NCBI GenBank assembly: GCA_012845835.1
Contig: JABAKD010000019.1
Span: 11,534,344 to 11,598,343 of the forward strand
Length of the DNA stretch: 64,000 nucleotides
Source: Undaria pinnatifida
Taxonomy: Eukaryota; Sar; Phaeophyceae; Laminariales; Alariaceae
Direction: 5' to 3'
The notes beneath the pieces were generated by a model that was given only the letters and a program-made list of their open reading frames with translations, ran no database searches and was not told the origin of the DNA. Made by a program: the position numbers and the translations under genes. Shown here piece by piece: positions 10,742 through 20,992 of the stretch; position 1 is the stretch's first letter; the number at the start of each line of letters is the position of its first letter.

Positions 10742-13700
10742 GTGAGAATTTTGTATTTTCTCTATTTTGGTATTTTTTACGAGGTTGCTGTCGTTTACCG
10801 TCAGGCATCATTTGCGCCGCAATGTTGATTCGCCTTGTAAAAACTACTTTTATTTTTCGGCTCAACTCGTAGGACTATGAGGTTGCACCCTCGCCGCCGA
10901 CCGCGACCGTCTGAACATGCCGTCGGGCACAGGTGTGAACATGCCGTGGGCACAGGTGTCATCCCTTCACGCCCCCGGCGCGACTGTGCTTACTTGAAAT
11001 AGCAACGTGAGGACGCGTGCTACGGTGCGGTCATTACAAAAAAAAAAAAGACTGCAGCTGTGAGATCGAAGATTTCGTCGAAACTCATCTTCGCAAACCG
11101 ACTATGATACTCCGATCGCGCATTTGACTAGGTGTCCTCGTTAAGAATATAGGTCGGCGAATCCCCTCAGAACTACTGTAGCTTGCTTGTACCAGGGTCA
11201 TCAGGGTGATGTTGATAAATCTATGCACGGAAACTAAAAAACCCATTTTCAAGCGGAAGTTTGTCTGACGACGGTGGAATGCACCAGTTTGTTTTTGTTA
11301 TCCTGTGGTCGTATTACCGGGGAGAGGAGAGCGTGGTTTTGAAGGGCAGGGAGGGGGGGGTAAAGGGGGGAGGGGGTGTACTCGATATTTATGCATGGCC
11401 GTAGTCGTATGACCATAGCTATTAGGCCCTCGCATACCCACAATGCCGGCACGGAGCATGTCGGGTTTTCAGTATGTCGGGTTTTCACCGACCAGGCAGA
11501 CATTGCTTGCACCAAGCGCGAAGCGCCGTGAGGTGTTCGGCGAATCGCATGAAGGGTGAGCCGCATCCTACTAAGAACCGCTTGTGAGGCGGACTTGCAC
11601 ATGGATGACAGCTTCAATGAGTTAATTTATTTTCCGGTATGGCCAATTCCAGAGACAGCAATGGGAGTACTGTGTAACGGCCTCGTCGGTGCCTTACCTT
11701 AACCACTACGTGGTTTGATCATTCCCCTTGTGCGGAGTAAACGTTCTCCACCCCGCACAAATGAACAAACTCGGCCGCCAGCAGTGATCGACCGCCAAAA
11801 AACTGAACGAGCAAAAAACACGGTACCCTGGTGGTCTAGCTCATGTAGAGAGGACATGTTTTGGAGTGTCGTTGCCAACCGACGCCAACCCCACCTATGT
11901 AAAATTATGGGGGGGGGGGGTTCAACATTTTTAGGCCGCATAATAAAAATGAGTAGAAGCTCACTGCACGCTTTTTGTAGCATACGTTTTGTCTGAGTTT
12001 TATCGCGTGAGCACCCCGCCACCAAAAAATGCCGACCTTTAGAAAACATGAAAGAGCAACCTGATGAATACGTTTCCCGTGGCCTGCAGACCAGGTATGC
12101 AACGAATTCTATGTGTTGAGAGAGCGACTTCATGAGTAGCTTATTGTATGACCTATCATAGGTATACAGCAGGTGGTACCCCGGTTTAAGAGCGACCCGT
12201 GACAAGCCGAAACAAACGCTCTTAACTACACATTGCTCTTATCCGTAGTGGGAATTATATAGCTTCTAGTATAGGCGGGACATGTCGATTTGGTGCGATA
12301 TAAAATCCCGGCGATATCGGGTAGATCCTTCAGTTACCCACGTTTATCGCTGCAAAACTGATCCCACTCTGATTCCTAATAGTGTGTACCGAAAAACTTG
12401 GGTGCAGCTCTGAAGGGGCTAAGGGTCGTTCCTGACGACCACGATTAAGTGACGAATCCCATTGAAACTTCGAAATGTGACGCTTTCTACGAAAAATGAC
12501 ACGGTTTTTGCCAGGAAATCGTCAGGAATCCTGACAAATATTTTTTTTTGGAATTTTTCACAATTTTTTTTTTGGAATTTCTCTAAACTGATAAAAATAA
12601 AAATTCCTGGCAAACCTCGCGATTCATCAAAGTGTCACGCTTTTTTGCCATCATTCCTAGCATGTTTTGCATCTGGTAGGAATGGCCCTAATAGCCCTGT
12701 GAGTTAGATGAAAGCTTCGAAAGCAGTACACTAGGGGTTCCCCAATAAGGCGGTATCCCGAGATGAGGCGGTCAAAATCGCTTGGCGCGTCTGGGTGAAT
12801 GCACTTATTAATAGAAGCCGGAAAGAATAAGGTGGCTTCCCTCTATATGGCGGTGGCGGTCATGTTGCTCTCGCACACCAACCGCCTTACTGGGGGATAA
12901 GGCGTCTTCCCCCGATAAGGCGGCCATGTTGCTCTCGCACAACCACCGCCTTACTGGGGGATAAGGTGGCTTCCCCCTATAAGGCGGTCATATTGCTCCG
13001 GCACACCAACCGCCTTACTGGGGGATAATACGTCTTCCCCCGATAAGGCGGCTATATTGCTCTCCCACAACCACCGCCTTACTGGGGGACCCCTGCTGCA
13101 CCCCTATCGTAGCACACGTGTGAGACTGTACCTTTTTTTGTCCAGAGCAATGTGAGACTGTACCTTTTTATGTCATGAACACAGCGGCGAGGCGCTTTGC
13201 TTTTCAGTCTGTTTTTTATAGGTGTCGTGTTGCGCCACCGTTAACGTGTTGATACGTATAATATACCACTCTCTGTCTCCTCTGTGCGGTGTGCGCCGCC
13301 GCCCTCAGGGACCGATGAAGTGCTTCGTCGTCAGCCAGGGCCGAGGGAGCGTGTTCCACGTGCACTACGACTTCCCAGCAGCCGAGAAGGGCGCGAGCGT
13401 GAGTTAATGAAACACACGACGCAGTCCCCCCTCGAATCTTCATCATATATACAATGCCCCCCGCCCTAATAGTGACGATTGATTAGTGCCGCCGCTCTCT
13501 ATAGTGCCGATTGACTAGTGGCGCTGCTCTCTATGGCGCTGATGAAAAGCATAGGCACGGCTGAAACTCTAGTAATCATATTCCCAATAGTGGTGCCCTC
13601 GATAGTGCCGGTGTATTGGGCTGGCACACACCGGCATTATCGGGAGCCCCCCACTGTAGAGTGTTGGTCCTAATGTTTTTCGATGTCTATTGGATTGGCA

Positions 13701-16553
13701 TGTTTCGTTTTTGTTTTTTTTATGCTAGATTTCCCGTTCGGACGAGGTTCCAAGTTGCTTTCATCGACAACGAGGAACAAGGCTCCGGTACTATGTTGTT
13801 CAATGTACAGTAGTATTGTAGCATGATATATTATACAAATAAAAATACACTCCAGCTGTGAGATCGAATATTTTGTCGAAACTCATGTTTGCAAGCTGTG
13901 TGTGATACTCCGATCGAGCGTATTACGGCGTGTGTGTCCTCATTAAGGATATAGGTCGGCGACTCCCCTTGGAACTATAGAGTGTAGCTAATACCAGGGT
14001 CGACAGGGTGATGTTAGTCAGTCTGTGCGCGGAAACTATAACACCCGATTTTGAGTGGGACAAAATCTGACAGCTGTGGATGGAAATGCATCAGTTTATC
14101 AAGTGAATCCTGTAAGTCGTAGAACCGGTGAGGGGAGGGCGGAGTTTTTAAGGGCGTGGGGGCCTGGGCTTGAACAAGAGGGAGCGGGGGGGGGGGCGAC
14201 GGGCGGGTCAGCTCAATTGATATATATATAGTACTACAAGGCTTCCCTTCGGGATGGGGTTGGCTTCATGTCCCGGGGGGATCGCAACTTGGAAAGAAGA
14301 ACACAGGAAATTCAATGATGTGTATGGGCTACTGCTTTTTTAGCTGCTGCTGTACGCTTCGTTTACCTGGTGTACGAGGTCCGACGACGTGTGTTTCATT
14401 GTTGTTGCTCTGGAGGCTGTCGTCCATATGCAAGAAAGCACGCACAAGGTGCGGAGGTCCGCCTCACAAGTGGTTCTTAGTGACTCGAAGATCATCCTTT
14501 CTGTGACTGATCGAGCATCTCAGAGCGCTTCGCTCTTGGTGCAAACGATGTCTGCCTCGTCGGTGAAAACCCGACGTGCCCCGTCCCCGCATCGTCGGGA
14601 TGCGAGGGCCTATACCATATGGTCGTACGGCTACAGCTATGCATGAAATGAGCACCTCCCCCCTACCATTCTGTGTCACTCCGAACGATAGAAGGGAACG
14701 ATGACGGGGAATGAAGAAACGCAAGAAGGACGCGCAGGGTTTAGACCAAACCGTAGCTGCGTAGACCATGTGTACAATTGTTAAGTGCGATAATGCACGG
14801 TAGGAAGGATGCGGGGCCAACGTCATATTGCTTGTTTCTAGATGTAGAAAAGGCCTACCGGTATGAAACAGTATGGAGAAACGGGTTGTGGGGAAAATTG
14901 CATAAAGTTAGGACCAGAGAAAAAATGTGGAGAACGGTGGAAATTGCGACGGAATGTGCAAGAAGTGTGGTGATGGTGGACGGGGAAATATCGAAACCAT
15001 GTTGATATTTTACAAGGAGGGGCAGAGGGATGTGCGTCATCACCCAGTCTGTTCAAGGTATGTATTGATGACATGACAAGTAGCAGTCGAAGCAGCAGAG
15101 ACGGGAGTCACCGTGGGGGAGAGATACAGCGTCGGGATTGCTATTTGCGAATGATTTCGTGGGGATATCTGAAACACCCGAAGGACTACAAAAACAACTT
15201 GCGAAGGCAGTATTATACACTAAAGATAGAGAGACAGCGAACGTGAAACGTTATGCGGTAGTTGTATGTAACGAAGATAAGGTGAACCCGGTAACGTTCA
15301 AGCGGAAGTGGGGAGAAGTGGATTCCCGATCGTAGACCATTATACATGTTTTGGCGTAGATATCTCAAAGTACTGCTCCTATACGTATCGTCTAGACGAG
15401 ATGTCTCCTAAACGACCGTTTTCGTTGTATCCGCTGCCCCTGCTCATGCTACTCGCCGAACACCTCACGGCGCTTCGCGCTTGGTGCAAGCAATGTCCGC
15501 CTGGTTGATGAAAACCCGACGTACTGCGTCCCGGCATAGTAGGGATGCGAGGGTCTATGGTCATACGACTACGGCCATGCACAAACCGAGTACCCCCCCC
15601 CCCCCCCCCTCCCACTGTTTTGGATATGATAGACTCGAGATCCCCCCGGGGGGTGTCTTATCATGCGTGGTATACGGTAAAAGCCCTTCGGAGCTGCATC
15701 CACGTTTTTGGGGACAGACTACTTGGAATTAGTGTTGGGTATTTTTTGCGGTGGTGAAAAAGGGTCCTTGAGGAGAAAAACGCTCTAACGAGCAACGGAG
15801 ATAGCGTCGCATGTTTTCCTTTTCATTCGTTTGTTTCTGTGCTGTAATGGATTGTGTTGGAGATATGATCGCGCTTTCACTTCGATTTTTTTAATTAGAT
15901 TTTACTTTATTGAGGAGCACTCTTTGCTCTTTAGTTCAACTCGTAGGAGTCATTTTTACCCTCGACGACCTCCTGGACAAGCCGTGGTCACGAGTGTCTG
16001 TCTTTCTTTCCTCCTCCTCCCGCTGGTACGTGCGTTCTTTTTTTTATCACGCGAACGTTTCAGCATTTCCGCTGCTCGTCGAATTGCGTTAGGGATGTCT
16101 GTAATCTGGTCCAGAGGTCGGTACCTACCGATTTTCACCCGATGTCAGCTTTTACCGGTACCCAACGGTTATGACCGCAGATATTTTGATGTCAAATGGG
16201 CGTACTCTGCTGCTCTGCTGCTGGAAATATGTAGGGTTTCCATTGACTACAGAGGCGTTTTTTTTGGGGGTATGAGGGAGACCCAAATGTAACAGATATT
16301 GTCCGAGTAACCTATCCGACGAGTTCGGTACCGGGTGTAACCGATACCGTGTTAGACACATCCCTGATTTGCATCGCACTTACCACCGACCGCGATATAC
16401 TGGTACCGACGCCCTTACTCTTTGCAGGTGATGCTGGATCTGCGCCATCTGCCGCTGCATGGCCCTCGCAGGAAGAGGCTGGACCAGAAGCCGAGCCTGA
16501 GCAAGGCCATCAGCAAGAGACATGTGAGGCTCCGCACGCAGAATATTGGATTA

Positions 16554-16605
<52 letters not shown>

Positions 16606-19055
16606 GCTGTATCGAATCCCCCGGCCCACGCTGGAAGAATTCACCCGCTACACATCCACGTTGCCATATGCACCCTTTGGCACGACCTCCCCCCCCTACT
16701 CGCGTGCTCGCTCGTATTGCCGTTTCCAGGGTTCCCATCAGTTCGAAATTAAAACTGGCGGATCTTACTCCTTATGTGCCACCACCGATTCATCGCACGG
16801 TCCACGCGGCTTGGTGAGTCAAATACATGGCATACGACACCTACGCACGAGTACAACGCACCACCCCCCCCCCTTGCCGCTGGCACCCCCCAAAGCGACT
16901 TACCGATATTCACCCGGCTACCTCTATCGTGGGACTTACTCGTAGGACGCGACAAGGTCCCGGGGGAGGGGGGGAATATTTGGCATATCTCGTTGTTGCA
17001 GCCCATCTTGAAATCCCGTCTCCTTCTTGCCACCCCCCCCCCCCCCCCCCCCCGCTTCTTCTCCGCCTCCTTATCTTCCCGCGCTCCTTCCCTTGTTCAT
17101 TGGAAGCTGTCATCCCCACGCAAAAATGTACGCACAAGCTACGGAAGTCCGCCTCACAAGCGATTCCTCGTTTTTGTAGCGTGCATGCAGCTCACTCCTC
17201 GCACGCAACTCGCCGAACACCCCAAGGCGCTTCGCGCTTGGTGCATGCGATGCCTTCCTGGTGGGTTAAAACCCGACCTCCTCCGTCCCAACATGTAGGG
17301 GTCGTACGTCTACGGCCATGCATGAAATGACCCCCCCCCCCCCCTCCCCCCCTCTCGCCGGCATGGCCTTTTCACGGTTGACCTTCTATGGTAATTAGCG
17401 CCTATCCCTGGATTTGGACACCCGGAAAGAGATTCCCGCGCTTCTTCTCTCACCCCCTTCCCCCCACCCCCCACCCCCGCCGGCATGACCTTACGCCGAA
17501 ACGCCTGCCATTGTATATAACACGTATTCCTGTATTTGAATGCCGATAAGGAGTTCCTACGCTTCTTGTCTCACCCCTCCCCACCACCTAACTGAGTACT
17601 CCCCCCCCCCCCGCCGCCGCCTTTTAAGCCTTATACCGAAACGCCTGCCATTGTGTATAGGGCCTGCCCCTGGATTTAGACACCGTCAAGAGAGTTTCCG
17701 TGCTTTTTTCTCTCACCGCCCCCCCCCCCCCACGCGTTTATGCCCTTAAACCGCAACCCCTAACGCCCGTTCCTGGGTTTTAGGAGAAAAAACTACCAGG
17801 TGACTATTTGGCGTCGTCTGTATTAGGATACACCGCACGTCGGACCGCAAACGCGCCGGTCAGATGCATGCGAAGACGTCGAACTCCGCCAATGGCAGCG
17901 CACAACTAACTGTATTGCCCAGCCAGCTAACACCTACCGGACGGCTTTGTCAGCCAGCTCACATCGCTTACTTTCCTTGACGCGAACGCCTTCCATTGTA
18001 TGCAGCGCATTTACTTGGATTTGGACACCGGGAAGCAGGACACGGTATACGAAGAAGTGAAGAAGAACTACAACCTGGATGACATGCAGATATCGATGGT
18101 AAGGGGATGGTGGTGGGGATGGTGACGGTGGTGGTGGTGGTGACGGCAGTGGGGGTTGTGGGGGGGGGTGATTGTCGTAGTGGTGGTAGAGGCGTTGGTG
18201 GTAATGGGGGTGGTGGTAATGGTGGTGGTGGTGGTGGTGGTGGTGGTGGTGGTTTTGAGATGGCTCAACTAGCGTTCGCCTGGGCCGTTCCGCGGTCATT
18301 TTGTTGTTTCTCAAGCCCCTGTCTTTTTTTTGTTCGAAAGCGATGTAAAACCACTCGTTTCCTCATCAACTCAACGGCGTCAATCACTCACCTTTTGGTT
18401 CACTTTGAGGACGGCGGGATAATATCGCTGGCGCGCCCCCTGCCCCCCCCTCCCGTCTCCGCCCCCCCTCCGCCCCCCCGCTCGAATGTCGTTGGTCGTC
18501 TTGAATGACGAGCAGATTCAGCTGAAGAACCAAGCGAAGGACCTCCTTAGGGAGGCCGACTTCGTCAAGGAGCTGGAAACGGACTACCACAAGAACGTTC
18601 TTCAGCTCAACCGTGAAGTGCTATGGTGGCCCGTATCTCAGGTGCGAGAGTCATTATGTATACCTCCCCCTTTATCCTCCGCCCTTGTGTGTATTACTTG
18701 TTTGACTGTGGTTCGTTGGTTGGTTCGTTGGTGGGTTGGTCGGTTGATTGGTTGAGTTTTTTTTTTTTTTTCGGTTGTTCGCGTGCGATTTGCCGTTCTT
18801 TCTTTTTTCAAGCTTGGTGTTTTGGTTGCCTGTTTGTCGGCCTCTTTTTATTTGGTTGGTTGTTTGGTTGTGCGCGGTTTCCAGCTCGCTTTGCTAGTGC
18901 CTATGCATGGTTGTCTCTTCCTGTCTTTATATGTGTCTTGTCTGTTTCTTCTTTTATTTTCTTGCTTACACCCGCAGGTGGTGATGCTGTTGATCATGGG
19001 CTTCCTCCAGGTCAGGCACCTGAAGAAGTTCTTCAAGAACAAGCGCCTCGTCTAG
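10313..19055 (+). CDS. p24/TMED family (emp24/GOLD domain) cargo receptor, seven-exon model
   Basis: Members of this family are type I membrane proteins that cycle between ER and Golgi and help sort cargo into COPII and COPI vesicles. The proposed exons are 10313-10741, 13309-13398, 16428-16523, 16730-16813, 18006-18098, 18516-18641 and 18978-19055, giving about 331 aa with every intron in phase 0. In order I see a signal peptide (residues 1 to ~27), an Ala/Pro/Glu-rich stretch of ~105 residues, and the GOLD start (LYFFVKNK/GPMKCF). Next come the GOLD end (FEIKTGGSYSLC), LDLDTGKQDTVYEE, a coiled coil (IQLKNQAKDLL...LNREV), one membrane span, and the tail HLKKFFKNKRLV. The tail's FF and basic residues match COPII/COPI binding signals of beta/delta-type p24 proteins. 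The Ala-rich extension is not usual for the family. Exon 3 is the weakest part; the others fit the family closely. Confidence 0.85.
11049..11385 (+). repeat. ~370-bp dispersed repeat, copy B (intron 1 of p24)
   Basis: This is a diverged copy of the repeats at 4833-5205 and 13838-14213. It starts with the hairpin core (CAGCTGTGAGATCGAAGATT) and keeps the 'gtcggcgaatcccctc' and 'atgcacggaaac' landmarks. It ends in a G-rich tract. Confidence 0.7.
11386..11600 (-). repeat. ~210-bp C-tailed repeat, copy 1 (intron 1 of p24)
   Basis: This is the reverse-strand member of a family with + strand copies at 14445-14645, 15440-15590 and 17120-17330. Landmarks are 'gcgcttcgcgcttggtgcaa', 'gaaaacccgac', 'gggatgcgag' and 'acggccatgcat'. 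In each copy the end of the unit is followed by a C-rich run, seen here as a G-rich run at about 11340-11385. Confidence 0.7.
12880..13092 (+). repeat. minisatellite in p24 intron 1
   Basis: Four imperfect units of about 54-64 bases share ACCGCCTTACTGGGGGATAA (starting near 12891, 12945, 13009 and 13073) and 'cccgataaggcgg...ttgctc'. Each unit contains an inverted pair (ATAAGGCGG / CCGCCTTA), so it can fold on itself. More diverged units extend upstream to about 12745. Confidence 0.8.
13309..13398 (+). CDS. p24 gene exon 2: GOLD domain
   Basis: The exon is bordered by CCCTCAG|GGA and AGC|GTGAGT and encodes 30 residues starting GPMKCFVVSQGRGSVFHVHY. The conserved family cysteine (KCF) is present; it pairs with the cysteine of the SYSLC motif in the later exon at 16730-16813. 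Confidence 0.8.
13838..14213 (+). repeat. ~370-bp dispersed repeat, copy C (p24 intron 2)
   Basis: This copy is closely similar to 4833-5205 along its whole length, including the hairpin core (13853-13915), 'gtcggcgactccccttgg', 'gatgttagtcagtctgtgcg' and the G-rich end. Confidence 0.78.
14445..14645 (+). repeat. ~210-bp C-tailed repeat, copy 2 (p24 intron 2)
   Basis: Same family as 11386-11600. It has 'gcgcttcgctcttggtgcaa', 'gtgaaaacccgacgtg', 'gggatgcgagggcc' and 'gctatgcatgaaatgag', followed by a short C-run. Confidence 0.7.
14690..15400 (+). pseudogene. LINE-type reverse transcriptase fragment
   Basis: Pieces of a non-LTR retrotransposon reverse transcriptase can be read in shifting + strand frames. 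They are AGFRPNRSCVDHV (14736-14775), then LFLDVEKAY (14830-14858) followed by a stretch to 'VVMVDGEIS', then LLFANDFVGISET (15137-15175) and CFGVDISKYC (15349-15378). LFLDVEKAY corresponds to the family FxDxxKAYD motif and LLFANDF to the FADD catalytic box, with one Asp replaced by Asn. Stops and frameshifts separate the pieces. It lies inside p24 intron 2 in the sense orientation and is dead. Confidence 0.75.
15440..15590 (+). repeat. ~210-bp C-tailed repeat, copy 3 (p24 intron 2)
   Basis: A shorter copy that follows directly after the LINE fragment and is followed by a C16-18 run at about 15594-15610. Its position suggests that this family may be the 3' end of the same LINE, or a SINE that borrows it. 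Confidence 0.68.
16092..16372. mobile_element. possible small inverted-repeat element (p24 intron 2)
   Basis: The left end AGGGATGTCTGTAATCTGGT and the reverse complement of the right end, AGGGATGTGTCTAACACGGT, resemble each other, and 'tcggtacc' sequences lie just inside both ends. No clear target duplication was found, so this is only a candidate MITE. Confidence 0.35.
16428..16523 (+). CDS. p24 gene exon 3 (proposed)
   Basis: The candidate exon is bordered by TTTGCAG|GTG and CAT|GTGAGG and is 96 bases long, open in phase 0 (VMLDLRHLPLHG...). It supplies about the number of residues expected between the two GOLD halves. Its sequence is not strikingly family-like, so it rests mainly on splice sites, phase and length. 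Confidence 0.45.
16553..16609 (+). repeat. (TTG)n microsatellite in p24 intron 3
   Basis: A nearly pure run of about 18 TTG units begins some 30 bases after the proposed exon 3 donor. It is read as poly-Val, poly-Leu or poly-Cys in + frames and poly-Gln on the - strand, all artefacts. Confidence 0.9.
16730..16813 (+). CDS. p24 gene exon 4: C-terminal half of GOLD
   Basis: The exon is bordered by TTTCCAG|GGT and TTG|GTGAGT, 28 codons, phase 0. GSHQFEIKTGGSYSLC matches the family pattern 'F-x-F/I...G-x-Y-x-x-C' that closes the GOLD fold and contains the second conserved cysteine. Confidence 0.82.
17120..17330 (+). repeat. ~210-bp C-tailed repeat, copy 4 (p24 intron 4)
   Basis: It has the family landmarks 'gcgcttcgcgcttggtgca', 'gttaaaacccgacc', 'tacggccatgcatgaaatga' and a long C-run at 17331-17350. 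Confidence 0.7.
17375..17705 (+). repeat. three decayed partial copies of p24 exon 5 and its 3' splice region
   Basis: Exon 5 begins ...CATTGTATGCAG|CGCATTTACTTGGATTTGGACACCGGGAAG. Upstream in the same intron the same order of sequence recurs at about 17385-17432 (CTGGATTTGGACACCCGGAA), 17495-17553 (CCATTGTATATAAC...CTGTATTTGAATGCCGATAA) and 17640-17695 (CCATTGTGTATAGG...CTGGATTTAGACACCGTCAA). The copies have lost the AG or the frame. They appear to be ancient tandem partial duplications of this exon's start, separated by C-rich runs. Confidence 0.65.
18006..18098 (+). CDS. p24 gene exon 5: end of GOLD and linker
   Basis: The exon is bordered by TATGCAG|CGC and ATG|GTAAGG, 31 codons, phase 0. 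RIYLDLDTGKQDTVYEEVKK corresponds to the family segment (F/LDL-x-x-G...Y-x-x-x-x-K) joining GOLD to the coiled coil. Confidence 0.85.
18100..18255 (+). repeat. GGT-rich microsatellite in p24 intron 5
   Basis: Interrupted (GGT)n begins just after the exon 5 donor and ends in a purer run at 18218-18252. On the - strand it reads as a spurious poly-His frame. Confidence 0.85.
18516..18641 (+). CDS. p24 gene exon 6: coiled coil and start of membrane span
   Basis: The acceptor is GAGCAG|ATT (or three bases earlier) and the donor CAG|GTGCGA; 42 codons, phase 0. The heptad-like segment IQLKNQAKDLLREADF...LNREV matches the p24 coiled coil, and LWWPVSQ starts the membrane helix. Confidence 0.85.
18978..19055 (+). 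CDS. p24 gene exon 7: membrane span and sorting tail
   Basis: The acceptor is CCCGCAG|GTG and the exon ends in TAG. VVMLLIMGFLQVRHLKKFF finishes the membrane helix and continues into a short cytosolic tail ending KNKRLV. The Q-V-x-x-L-K-K-F-F pattern is highly typical of p24 beta/delta proteins. Confidence 0.9.
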   Translation: MVMLLIMGFLQVRHLKKFFKNKRLV

Positions 19056-20735
19056 CACTCTTCTTCATAACGTGTTGCCAGGGTTGCCATCCCTCGTGTT
19101 GGCTTCTGTGAAGTTCTTCTAGAACAAGACATTGTCGAGTGTTTTAGTTCGTCCACGTCTAGGGTGTCTTTTGCCACCCACCGGCTGTATGCTGATACCT
19201 TTTTACGGCTGCTGCTGCTGGCTGGCTGGTACTGGTGGAGCCGGCAACGAAATGGAAACGGAATGTTTTCGTACTCCTTCTGTTGTTGTTGCTGCTGCTG
19301 CTTTTGCCGTTGCTTCTGCTGATGCGCTCGGTGATGGTGGTGGTGGCGGTGGTGGCATTTGGAGACATTCGTAATGCTGCTGCTCGCGCTGCTGTTGCTG
19401 TTGCTGGCGCTGCTGCTCCTAATGGGTATGGTAGTGGTGGTGTTGGTGAGGGGGTTGATGGCGGTGGTTGGGGGCGGGGATGGTGGTGATGGAGGTGCTT
19501 TAGCGGGGGGCATGTGGGGTGTTGTTGGTGGTTTTGGTAAACATATAAGGAACAAGATTTTATGTCTTGTCTTTGCCGCGCTAACGGCTTCGTTTCAATC
19601 GCCGACGCGTGCGGCAGCGCACCTGTGTAAACAGCCGCCACCCGAACCGTCTAAGTGCATCGCGGTCGCGGGTTGACTGGCGGTGTCGCCGCGGTGCTGT
19701 CCTTCCTTCCTCCCCACCCCCCCCCTCTTCGTTTGATGGACCTGCGATTAGTGCCGTTTTCGTAGGTTTGCTAGGACCAAGCGACTTGAAATTTGTGGTG
19801 TGCTAAGGCCTACGATGTTACCATTTTCTGTATTTGTGGTCTTGGGGTTAGCCCTGTGTATCAGTAGGCGTGCTAGGACTGAAAACCACTACTGCGCTAT
19901 GGCTTAGTGGCAACCAGCGGGTGTGCCACTGTAGGACCACATGGCGGACAGTCAATTGTGTGCTAGGACGTCCACATTCGCAAGACACGATGCCGAAGCA
20001 TTTGAGCTCGCCTCCACTCTACCCCTCCCAAACCGCCAGCTACTCTCCGCTCCCTGCTCCGCCTCGTACCAAAAGGGGGAGGAGTGTGCTTGATGAGCTC
20101 GGGATTAGTCCTGTGTTTTAGTAGTACGTTTCGACCACGTTGCTGAAAATCAGTAGCGTGCTCGTAGGACCTAACATACTTCCCTCATGGGCTTTGCTTG
20201 GATTGGGGTTGGTCCTGTGTATCAGTAGCGGGCCAGGACGACGTGGCTGTATCGCGAAACGCTCCATGAGGTTGCTCACGCCGACGCTCCTATTGCCGGT
20301 TGTCGGATGTGGGTCTAGTTGTGGCATCCTTGACGGGCCTTGCCGCGGCTATCTGTCGCTTCAGGACGAACTCCGTGTAGAACTCGTACGCAGCTGTTGC
20401 ACATCTGCGGTGCTTTATTGGTTTTGTTTTGCGACGGGTGTGATACAAACAGCGGTAGCAGTTGGCTCTGTGAAATAGATCGATGGGTCTATTTCCATAT
20501 TTAGCACGCATTTTGTGTCCGTCGTTCGTTTGTACAGCTTTTGTGTCTGTCGCGGCTTCTTTTTTGCCCTCCTTCGGTTATGACCTATTTATAATATTAG
20601 ACACGAGTACGACGTTCTGGTTGCTCTCCCAGGGTACGGTAGGGGGGTGGGCCCCTTTATTAGGGACCTTTTTTGCAGTGGCTCGGGGTCATTCGCGCGA
20701 GTGATCCCCTGCTCCTTTGCGTCTTCAGCTTCCGT
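19056..20735. other. unassigned region downstream of p24
   Basis: The first 500 bases are rich in CTG/GCT and GGT triplets (19207-19500) and give long low-complexity frames on both strands. No poly(A) signal can be named with confidence. No gene is supported. Confidence 0.4.
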
Positions 20736-20737
20736 GC

Positions 20738-20992
20738 CGGACGCGTGCTACGACAGAGATGGCACTTTTCGTCTGAAATGTTTTCTGAATGACGGCGGTT
20801 CTTAACCCAAAATCGTCGGAAATAGGCCTTTTTGGCACGATTCTCGTTGTGTACCTGGGCCATCGGATTTTTCATCCGCCAGCGGTTTTATTTCCTCTGA
20901 ATCAGTTTTTGGGAGAGGTCTTGAGCTCCCAAATTGAGGGGTAGTATTAGGAAAAAAAAGTGGTGCACCTCTGTCGTAGCACGCGTCGGCGT
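20738..20992 (-). mobile_element. ~250-bp MITE, family shared with 51095-51345
   Basis: The ends are inverted copies of GACGCGTGCTACGACAGAG(A/G)TG. The body, read on the - strand, matches 51095-51345 along its length (for example 'gagaatcgtg', 'ccgacgattttgggttaag', 'gtcattcagaaaacatttca'). Having two copies at unrelated sites in opposite orientation supports a mobile unit. No clear target duplication could be fixed. Confidence 0.65.

Noticed and set aside
13729..13787. Candidate p24 exon reading FPVRTRFQVAFIDNEEQGS with a good acceptor and donor
   Set aside because: The protein looks GOLD-like, but the exon is 59 bases and this frame needs phase 2 on entry, while exon 2 ends in phase 0. Adding it before 16428-16523 breaks the frame of the clearly correct exon 4.
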